DNA of 64,000 nucleotides, from NCBI GenBank assembly GCA_965204155.1, contig OZ241971.1:4402001-4466000 (forward strand), read 5' to 3'. This DNA comes from UBA6522 sp965204155 (lineage in GTDB: Bacteria > Pseudomonadota > Gammaproteobacteria > Steroidobacterales > Rariloculaceae). The notes below the pieces were generated by a model. The model had not been told where the DNA came from. It worked only from the letters and a program-made list of their open reading frames with translations, and did no database searches. Position 1 is the stretch's first letter, and each line of letters begins with the position of its first letter. This document shows, one piece after another, positions 36,106 through 42,844 of this stretch. Position numbers and translations under genes: made by a program.

Positions 36106-37404
36106 ATGAAACGAACCATCTGGCAAAACCTCACTCCCCTGGAACAGGAGGCGCTGTTGCGGCGGCCCGCGCTCGCTGCGGACGATCGTTTGCGGCGCGA
36201 GGTCGCCGACATCCTGAGTCAGGTTCGCAGTGACGGCGATGCCGCGCTCATCCGCCTGGCCCGGCAACTCGACGATGTTGAGGTTTCGGACCTGCTGATA
36301 TCGGCGGGCGAGTTCGGGGAAGCCGAATCCTCTCTGCGGCCGAGCGACCGTGCAGCCATACGCGCGGCCGCAGCGAACATATCCGCCTTCCATCGTGCCC
36401 AGTTGCCCGAGCCGTTGTCGGTCGAGACCACGCCGGGCGTCACTTGCGAACGGCTGATTCGCCCAATCGCGAGCGTCGGCCTGTATGTCCCGGCCGGCAG
36501 TGCTCCCCTGCCCTCCACCGCACTCATGCTCGGTGTTCCCGCGAGTCTGGCGGGATGCCCGACCCGGGTCCTCTGCAGCCCGCCTCGAAGCGATGGCCGG
36601 GTGGATCCGGCGGTGCTTTACGCCGCCGGTGTCTGCGGCATTTCCACCGTGGTGCGCGCCGGCGGCGCCCAGGCCATCGCGGCCATGGCCTACGGCACCG
36701 AAACCGTACCCCGCGTCGACAAGGTGTTCGGACCGGGCAATGCCTGGGTTACCGAAGCCAAGGAACAGGCCGCAGCCGATCCCCGGGGAGCGGCCAGGGA
36801 TCTGCCGGCGGGCCCGTCGGAGGTTCTGGTCATCGCAGACGAAATGGCCGAACCCGCCTTCGTGGCGGCTGATCTGCTGTCTCAGGCGGAACACGGCATC
36901 GACTCCCAGGTCATCCTGGTCACCCCCTGCGAACGGCTGCTCGACCAGGTGCTGGCGGAGATCGAAACGCAGACGCAAAAACTCAGCCGGCGCGAAATCG
37001 TTCGCCAGTCATTGGCGAATTCGCGAGCCATTCTGGTGCGTGACCTCGCGACCGCCGTTGAAGTCTCGAATCGATACGCGCCGGAGCACCTGATCCTGCA
37101 GATCGAGCATCCCCGGCGGGTCCTCGACCAGGTCGTTGCGGCGGGCTCGGTGTTCCTCGGCCCCTGGGCGCCGGAGACCGTTGGGGACTATTGCAGCGGA
37201 ACGAATCACGTGTTGCCCACGTACGGCTTTGCGCGCGCCTACTCGGGGCTCGGGGTGACGGATTTCCTGCGGACCATGACGGTCCAGACCCTGACGGAGG
37301 ACGGGCTCCGGGCCGTAGGCCCCATCGCGGAACAGCTCGCCGCGCTGGAGGGGCTGGATGCGCACGGCCAGGCGGTCCGCAAGCGGCTGGAAGCACTGGC
37401 ATGA
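36106..37404 (+). CDS. hisD: Histidinol dehydrogenase
   Basis: This 432-residue zinc enzyme oxidises histidinol to histidine in two NAD-dependent steps. Key motifs are VGLYVPAGSAPLPSTALML, KVFGPGNAWVTEAK, DLPAGPSEVLVIAD, LLSQAEHGIDSQVILVT, APEHLILQIE and SGTNHVLPT, which hold the zinc and catalytic residues. The stop overlaps the hisC ATG. Confidence 0.96.
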   Translation: MKRTIWQNLTPLEQEALLRRPALAADDRLRREVADILSQVRSDGDAALIRLARQLDDVEVSDLLISAGEFGEAESSLRPSDRAAIRAAAANISAFHRAQLPEPLSVETTPGVTCERLIRPIASVGLYVPAGSAPLPSTALMLGVPASLAGCPTRVLCSPPRSDGRVDPAVLYAAGVCGISTVVRAGGAQAIAAMAYGTETVPRVDKVFGPGNAWVTEAKEQAAADPRGAARDLPAGPSEVLVIADEMAEPAFVAADLLSQAEHGIDSQVILVTPCERLLDQVLAEIETQTQKLSRREIVRQSLANSRAILVRDLATAVEVSNRYAPEHLILQIEHPRRVLDQVVAAGSVFLGPWAPETVGDYCSGTNHVLPTYGFARAYSGLGVTDFLRTMTVQTLTEDGLRAVGPIAEQLAALEGLDAHGQAVRKRLEALA

Positions 37405-38522
37405 CAGCGGCGCCAAACAGGGACATCCTCGAACTGGCCCGGACCGAGCTGAGGTCGCTGATTCCCTACACGCCCGGCCGTTACGAGCCGGGCAGCATCC
37501 GGCTGAACGCCAACGAGTCGCCTTACCGGGCCCCGGGCGATGCCACGGCGCGGGGACTCAATCGCTATCCCCCGCCGCGCCCGCAGGCCCTGCAGGAACG
37601 GCTTGCCGAGCAATACGACGTGGCTACGGAAGAACTCCTGGTAACCCGCGGCAGCAGCGAGGCCATCGATGTCCTGATCCGGGCCTTCTGCGCGGCGCGC
37701 CGGGATGCGGTGATCGTGTGCCCGCCTACATTCGACATGTACCGGCTGTATGCGGGAATCCAGGGCGCGGACCTGGTCCAGGTACCGCTGCTCCGAAACG
37801 ACGATCCGTCAAGAGATTTCTCCCTGGACACCGCGGGCGTCATCGACGCGCTGAACGACCGCACCAAGCTCATCTTCATCTGCTCGCCGAACAATCCCAC
37901 CGGCATTTCAATGGATCCGGAGGATGTGGAGTCGATCTGCCGCGCCGCCCGGGGGCAGGCCCTGGTGGTGATCGACGAAGCCTATATGGAATTCTCTTCC
38001 GGCCCCGATTTCGAGGCGCTGCGGCAGCGCCATGACGTCGTACGCCTGCGCACGTTGTCCAAGTTCGTCTCCCTGGCGGGCGTTCGCTGCGGTGCCCTCA
38101 TCGCAGCGCCGCGGCTGATCGAATTTCTTGCCAACGTCTTGCCGCCCTATACATTTCCCACGCCTTCCATCGAACTGGTTCTGAAGGCCCTGTCGACCGA
38201 TTCCCTCGGCGTTTCCGGCGAGCGGATCACGGTATTGCGCAGGGAACGCGCACGGTTGGCGAAGGCGCTCGGGGCGGTGCCGGAAATCACAAGGGTCTGG
38301 CCGAGCGAGGGCAACTTTCTTCTCGTGGAAACCGGAGACGCGAATCGGTTCACCGAATCGGCGCGGCGATCCGGCATCCTGGTTCGAGCGTTTGCCAGCC
38401 ACACGGGCCTGAAGAACTGCGTGCGAATCACCGTCGGCCGTCCGGATCAGAACGACTTGCTGCTGGCGGCTGTCGCCGCCGCAGGCTCAGATGCCAACAG
38501 CGAGGTGAAGAACCATGCGTAA
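37401..38522 (+). CDS. hisC: Histidinol-phosphate aminotransferase
   Basis: This 373-residue fold-type I PLP enzyme has LNANESPYRAPGD, the PPPRPQALQERLAEQY segment, RGSSEAIDVLIRAFC, SPNNPTGISM, VIDEAYMEF and the PLP-Lys in RTLSKFVSLAGVRCGALI. It moves the amino group of Glu to imidazole acetol phosphate. The ATG at 37401 sits in an ATGA overlap with hisD; the end overlaps hisB by 8 nt. Confidence 0.95.
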   Translation: MTAAPNRDILELARTELRSLIPYTPGRYEPGSIRLNANESPYRAPGDATARGLNRYPPPRPQALQERLAEQYDVATEELLVTRGSSEAIDVLIRAFCAARRDAVIVCPPTFDMYRLYAGIQGADLVQVPLLRNDDPSRDFSLDTAGVIDALNDRTKLIFICSPNNPTGISMDPEDVESICRAARGQALVVIDEAYMEFSSGPDFEALRQRHDVVRLRTLSKFVSLAGVRCGALIAAPRLIEFLANVLPPYTFPTPSIELVLKALSTDSLGVSGERITVLRRERARLAKALGAVPEITRVWPSEGNFLLVETGDANRFTESARRSGILVRAFASHTGLKNCVRITVGRPDQNDLLLAAVAAAGSDANSEVKNHA

Positions 38523-39585
38523 GGTCTTGTTTCTGGACCGGGACGGTACGCTGGTCGTGGAACCGGAGGACAAGCAGGTCGACGCCATCTCCAAGGTACG
38601 CCTGATGCCCGGCGTCATCCCGGCGCTGCTGCGGGCCAGGGCAGCCGGCTTCGAATTCGTGATCGTCAGCAACCAGGATGGAGTAGGTACGCCGAGCTTC
38701 CCGCAGGATGACTTTGAATCCACACAAGATTTCATACGCAACTTGTTCTTGTCACAGGGAATAAGTTTTTCCGAGGAATTCTACTGTCCGCATTTCTCCG
38801 GAGATGGCTGCAACTGCCGGAAACCCAGGGCCGGACTGCTGGCGGACTTCCTGGCAGACAACGATGTCGACCGTTCACGCTCGGCCGTGATCGGCGACCG
38901 GGATACCGACCTGGAACTGGCGACCAACCTCGGGTTGCGCGGGTTCAAGGTAGCTGCGGACGGCTCCGCCGGGCAGAACTGGAGCGAAATCGTGCACCTG
39001 CTGCTGGACGATCCCCGCCGCGCCGGCATCGAGCGCAGAACCAGGGAAACCTCCATTCAGGTGCATGTCGACCTGGACAGGGAATCGGACGCCGACGTAG
39101 TTACCGGAATCGGTTTTTTCGATCACATGCTCGAGCAATTGGGCAAACACGGCGGTTTCGCGCTGCAGGTCCGCTGCGACGGCGACCTGGAAGTCGACGA
39201 ACACCACACGGTCGAGGACGTTGCGCTGGCGCTGGGAGAAGCCCTGAGGCAGGCCCTCGGGAACAAGCTCGGCATTCACCGTTACGGATTCGTATTGCCC
39301 ATGGACGAAGCCCAGGCGCGCGTGGCGATCGACCTGGGCGGACGCCCGTACGCCGTGTTTCGCGGCACATTCCCCCGCGAATCGGTGGGCGGATTGCCCA
39401 CGGAACTGGTGCCCCACTTCTTCCGCTCCCTGGCGGAGAAGCTCGGAGCCGCGATTCATATCGACGTGGACGGCGAGAACGCGCACCACATGGTGGAGGC
39501 CTGTTTCAAGGGCGTTGCCCGGGGGCTCAGGCAGGCGTTCCGCCGTGAGGGCGAGACCCTGCCGACCACCAAGGGAGTGTTGTGA
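38515..39585 (+). CDS. hisB: Bifunctional histidinol-phosphatase / imidazoleglycerol-phosphate dehydratase
   Basis: This 356-residue fusion is of the enterobacterial type. Residues 1-165 are a HAD phosphatase with FLDRDGTLVVEP and a zinc loop (YCPHFSGDGCNCRKPRAG). Residues 166-356 are the dehydratase with GIGFFDHMLEQLGKHGGFAL, DEHHTVEDVALALGEAL and NAHHMVEACFKGVARGLRQA, whose His and Glu residues bind manganese. It catalyses steps 6 and 8 of the pathway. Confidence 0.95.
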   Translation: MRKVLFLDRDGTLVVEPEDKQVDAISKVRLMPGVIPALLRARAAGFEFVIVSNQDGVGTPSFPQDDFESTQDFIRNLFLSQGISFSEEFYCPHFSGDGCNCRKPRAGLLADFLADNDVDRSRSAVIGDRDTDLELATNLGLRGFKVAADGSAGQNWSEIVHLLLDDPRRAGIERRTRETSIQVHVDLDRESDADVVTGIGFFDHMLEQLGKHGGFALQVRCDGDLEVDEHHTVEDVALALGEALRQALGNKLGIHRYGFVLPMDEAQARVAIDLGGRPYAVFRGTFPRESVGGLPTELVPHFFRSLAEKLGAAIHIDVDGENAHHMVEACFKGVARGLRQAFRREGETLPTTKGVL

Positions 39586-40178
39586 TGCCGGCACCCGTCA
39601 TCATCGCCAGCGGCGGGGCCAACCTGGCGTCGTTGCGCTTTGCCCTGCAGCGGCTGGGCTGCGACGCGCCGGCGAGCGAGGACCCCGAACTCATCGAGTC
39701 GGCCAGTCACGTGATCCTGCCCGGAGTCGGCGCCGCCCGGGACGCCATGGACCGGCTGGCCGCTGCCGGTCTCACGGAGGTCATTCCCCGCCTGCGGCAG
39801 CCGGTGCTGGGAATCTGCCTCGGCCTGCAGTTGCTCTACACCGGCTCCGACGAAGACGATGCCGAATGCCTTGGCATCATCCCCGGACAGGCCCGCCGCT
39901 TTCCCGCCAGTTCCCGCCTGCCGGTTCCGCAAATGGGCTGGAACGCCGTCCGCAAGGTGGCCGATACGCCCTTGCTGCAAGGCCTGGAGGATGGCGGTTA
40001 CGCCTATTTCATTCACAGTTACGCGCTTCCCGAGGGCCCCCGAACCTGCGGCGTGGCCGACTACGGCGGAGTCTTTTCCGCGATGGTCCAGCACGAAAAC
40101 TTCTTTGCCACGCAGTTTCATCCGGAGCGTTCGGCACGATTCGGTGCGGCAGTACTTTCAAATTTCCTGAGGATCTAG
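39582..40178 (+). CDS. hisH: Imidazole glycerol phosphate synthase, glutaminase subunit
   Basis: This 198-residue class I glutamine amidotransferase has the nucleophile Cys in LGICLGLQLLY (about residue 82) and the His and Glu partners in TQFHPERSARFG (about 180-182), with VPQMGWNAV and FIHSYAL between. It supplies ammonia to HisF. The ATG overlaps the hisB stop. Confidence 0.95.
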   Translation: MMPAPVIIASGGANLASLRFALQRLGCDAPASEDPELIESASHVILPGVGAARDAMDRLAAAGLTEVIPRLRQPVLGICLGLQLLYTGSDEDDAECLGIIPGQARRFPASSRLPVPQMGWNAVRKVADTPLLQGLEDGGYAYFIHSYALPEGPRTCGVADYGGVFSAMVQHENFFATQFHPERSARFGAAVLSNFLRI

Positions 40179-40184
40179 CGACCC

Positions 40185-40922
40185 ATGGAATTACTTCCTG
40201 CGATCGACATCCGCGAAGGCCGGTGCGTCCGGTTGCTCCAGGGTGATTTTGAACTGGAAACCCGCTATCCGGTGGATCCTGTGGAACTGGCCCAGCGCTA
40301 TGCGGACCTGGGCGCAGGATGGTTGCACGTGGTGGATCTGGATGGCGCGGCACAGGGGGCGCCTGCGAACCTGGACGTCATACGGAAAATGGCACGTGGC
40401 GCAAGTCTGAAGATTCAATTGGGCGGCGGCATCCGCTCCCGGGGCGATTTGGACCGGGCCCTGGAAGTCGTTGACCGTGCCGTGATCGGAAGTCTCGCAG
40501 TCGGGGCGCGGGAACGGGTGACCCATTGGCTGCAGGAACTGGGCGCGGATCGAATCACGCTGGCTCTGGACGTGCGTGTGGACGAGGACGACATGCCCCG
40601 AATCGCGACCCACGGCTGGACACGGAACTCGGCCGAGACGCTCTGGAGCACCTTGACCGCCTACGCGGATTCGGACCTGCGTCACGTACTGTGCACCGAC
40701 GTCGAGCGGGACGGTGCGCTCCTGGGACCCAATCTCCGGTTGTATGCGACCTGCCGGCATCGTTTTCCCGGAATTCGCTTTCAGGCCTCCGGCGGCGTAC
40801 GCGACAGCCGCGACCTGAGCGACCTGGCGGCTACCGGCGTCGCCTGGGCCATATCGGGCAAGGCCCTGCTGGAGGGGCGGATCACGGACGAGGAGATACG
40901 GTCATTCTTGCCAAGCGGATAA
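40185..40922 (+). CDS. hisA: ProFAR isomerase
   Basis: This 245-residue TIM barrel has the paired half-barrel motifs of HisA: LLPAIDIREGRCVRLLQGDF with the catalytic Asp, WLHVVDLDGA, IQLGGGIRSRGDL, LCTDVERDGALLGPNL with the second Asp, and ASGGVRDSRDL. It isomerises ProFAR to PRFAR. Its last 19 nt overlap the proposed hisF start. Confidence 0.95.
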   Translation: MELLPAIDIREGRCVRLLQGDFELETRYPVDPVELAQRYADLGAGWLHVVDLDGAAQGAPANLDVIRKMARGASLKIQLGGGIRSRGDLDRALEVVDRAVIGSLAVGARERVTHWLQELGADRITLALDVRVDEDDMPRIATHGWTRNSAETLWSTLTAYADSDLRHVLCTDVERDGALLGPNLRLYATCRHRFPGIRFQASGGVRDSRDLSDLAATGVAWAISGKALLEGRITDEEIRSFLPSG

Positions 40923-41722
40923 TTCCCTGCCTGGACGTGCGGGACGGCGTGGTCGTCAAGGGCGTCCAGTTTCGCAACCATCGCGTGATGGGCGACATCA
41001 TCGAGCTTGCCCGCCGTTACCGGGAAGAAGGGGCGGACGAACTGGTGTTCTATGACATCACGGCCAGCCCGGATGGACGGACCGTCGACCGCAACTGGGT
41101 CAACCGGGTCGCGGAGGTGCTCGACATTCCCTTCTGCGTCGCCGGGGGAATTCGCAACCTGGCCGACGCGGAGACCGTGCTCAACCTGGGCGCCGACAAG
41201 ATATCCATCAATTCGCCGGCTCTGGAGAACCCCGGTCTGATCGAGGTCCTGGCCCGGCGGTTCGGCTCACAATGCGTCGTGGTCGGAGTCGACAGCCTGG
41301 CGCGGGGAGCTGCGAATGGGAACGGCGCAAGCGAGTCGCCGACTGAGCCCGACTACGCGGTCTACCAGTACACGGGCGACCCCAACCGCAGCCGGACGAG
41401 TGGCCGGCGCACCCTGGACTGGATAACCGAAGCACAGGCGCGCGGGGCCGGCGAAATCGTGCTCAATTGCATGAACCAGGACGGTGTCCGCAAGGGCTAC
41501 GACATCGACCAACTGGCGCAGGTACGCGCCGTTTGCCGGGTTCCCCTGATCGCCTCGGGAGGCGCAGGCGCCATGCAGCACTTCCGGGATGTCTTCGAGC
41601 GCGCGGACGTGGATGGAGCGCTGGCTGCCAGCGTCTTTCACACCGCCGCAATACCCATACCCGAGCTGAAGCGTTACCTGATCGGCGCCGCCATCCCCAT
41701 GCGGCCGCCTGAGGAGGAATGA
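40904..41722 (+). CDS. hisF: Imidazole glycerol phosphate synthase, cyclase subunit, probable AUU start
   Basis: This TIM-barrel partner of HisH has LAKRIIPCLDVRDGVVVKG (catalytic Asp in CLDV), DELVFYDITAS, VAGGIRNLADAE, SQCVVVGVDSL, NCMNQDGVRKGYD and LIASGGAGAMQHF. No ATG, GTG or TTG is near the conserved N-terminus. The codon exactly where family proteins have Met-Leu-Ala-Lys-Arg is ATT at 40904, with GAGGAG at 40890-40895, 8 nt upstream. Longer frames reach back through hisA and give non-homologous residues. With this start the protein has 272 residues, a normal HisF. Confidence 0.9.
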   Translation: MLAKRIIPCLDVRDGVVVKGVQFRNHRVMGDIIELARRYREEGADELVFYDITASPDGRTVDRNWVNRVAEVLDIPFCVAGGIRNLADAETVLNLGADKISINSPALENPGLIEVLARRFGSQCVVVGVDSLARGAANGNGASESPTEPDYAVYQYTGDPNRSRTSGRRTLDWITEAQARGAGEIVLNCMNQDGVRKGYDIDQLAQVRAVCRVPLIASGGAGAMQHFRDVFERADVDGALAASVFHTAAIPIPELKRYLIGAAIPMRPPEEE

Positions 41723-41725
41723 CCC

Positions 41726-42022
41726 GTGGCCGGAATCGATTTCCTTAACACGCTGGAAGGGGTCATCCAGGATCGGTTGGACGATCCCCGGCCGGACAGC
41801 TACACGGCCCGAATCGCCGCGGGAGGCGAACTGCTGGCCGCCAAGAAACTCGCGGAGGAAGCCGCCGAGGTTGCCCTGGCCGCCGTGGCGGAATCGCCGG
41901 CGCGGCTCACCGAGGAATCGGCGGACCTCCTGTACCACCTGTTGTTGTTGCTCAGAATGCGCGACCTGTCCCTGGAAACCGTGGCGGCCGAACTCGAGGC
42001 ACGCCATCGGCCGGACTCCTGA
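41726..42022 (+). CDS. hisE: Phosphoribosyl-ATP pyrophosphatase
   Basis: This 98-residue helical MazG-like protein contains LNTLEGVIQDRL, YTARIAAGGELLAAKKLAEEAAEV and ESADLLYHLLLLLRM, with the acidic metal-binding helix. It hydrolyses phosphoribosyl-ATP to PR-AMP, step 2. It starts at GTG, 3 nt after hisF, with GAGGAGG upstream. It is a stand-alone HisE; the cyclohydrolase hisI, often fused to it, is not in the window. Confidence 0.93.
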   Translation: MAGIDFLNTLEGVIQDRLDDPRPDSYTARIAAGGELLAAKKLAEEAAEVALAAVAESPARLTEESADLLYHLLLLLRMRDLSLETVAAELEARHRPDS

Positions 42023-42044
42023 AGGAAGTCAGACGCGAACCGCC

Positions 42045-42758
42045 TTATTCGAACCCGGCTTCTACCGGCATCAATGCGTCCCTGATGGTGGCGCCCCAGA
42101 TGGAATTGCCGAGGTCATTCAGGTGGAGGTCGTCCTCCATGTAGATCTCCGGCCTGAGGGATCCGTCGGCAGTCAACAGCGGGGTCGCCACATCGACGAA
42201 GTGAACGAGCGGATCGCCATCGGCGATCTCCCGGTACCCCTCGCTGACATCCTGCGCCAGCGGCCAGACATTCCACCGCAGGATGCTCGGCTTGACGGAG
42301 AGCACATAGATCCTGGTCTCCGGGAGCTCCGCGTGGACCTTGTCGATGATCTGCCGTAGCTGATCCAGAATCGTTTCCCTGGGGATCGGGTTGGCGCTGC
42401 CGGTATCGTTATCGCCCTCGTAGATCAGGATCGCACGCGGCCGATAGGCGATCGCGACCCGATCCAGGTAGTGCAGCACGTCGTTCATCACGCTGCCGCC
42501 GAAGCCCCGCGGGATCACCGTAAGGGGCGCCAGAGCCTCCGCCGCCTGGTCATTCCAGCGCGCGATACTGGAGCTCCCTGTCAGTACGATGGCACCTTCC
42601 CGAGGAGGATTCTCCCGATCAAGCGTTTCAAACCTACGGATCGCGTTCTCGAACCGTTCCGGATCGGGCAGACTCTGGCCATGGCTGGACGTTGCCTGCA
42701 CCATCCATACGACGGCCCAGACAAACGGTACTACGGTACGAATCAGTCCTGCGCTCAC
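42045..42758 (-). CDS. Exported SGNH/GDSL-family hydrolase
   Basis: This 237-residue protein has a signal peptide (about residues 1-29, ending SHGQ). The SGNH blocks are visible: VLTGSSSIARW (block I Ser), PRGFGGSVMNDVL (block II Gly), YEGDNDTGS (block III, Asn) and MEDDLHLNDLGN (block V, Asp and His). The substrate is not predictable. The GTG at 42758 is preferred because GGGAGGA lies 6 nt upstream; an ATG at 42785 would add nine residues. It is downstream of lysAC on the same strand, 86 nt apart. Confidence 0.82.
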   Translation of the reverse strand: MSAGLIRTVVPFVWAVVWMVQATSSHGQSLPDPERFENAIRRFETLDRENPPREGAIVLTGSSSIARWNDQAAEALAPLTVIPRGFGGSVMNDVLHYLDRVAIAYRPRAILIYEGDNDTGSANPIPRETILDQLRQIIDKVHAELPETRIYVLSVKPSILRWNVWPLAQDVSEGYREIADGDPLVHFVDVATPLLTADGSLRPEIYMEDDLHLNDLGNSIWGATIRDALMPVEAGFE

Positions 42759-42844
42759 AGCAATTCCTCCCTGTTTCAGCAACATCTACCCAATCTCGCG
42801 ACGGGAACGATGCGGCATAGCGGAGCCGGCGTACAAAACACCCG

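Noticed and set aside
40526..40903. 126-residue N-terminal extension of hisF
   Set aside because: It lies antiphase inside hisA and has no resemblance to HisF; the conserved N-terminus begins at 40904.
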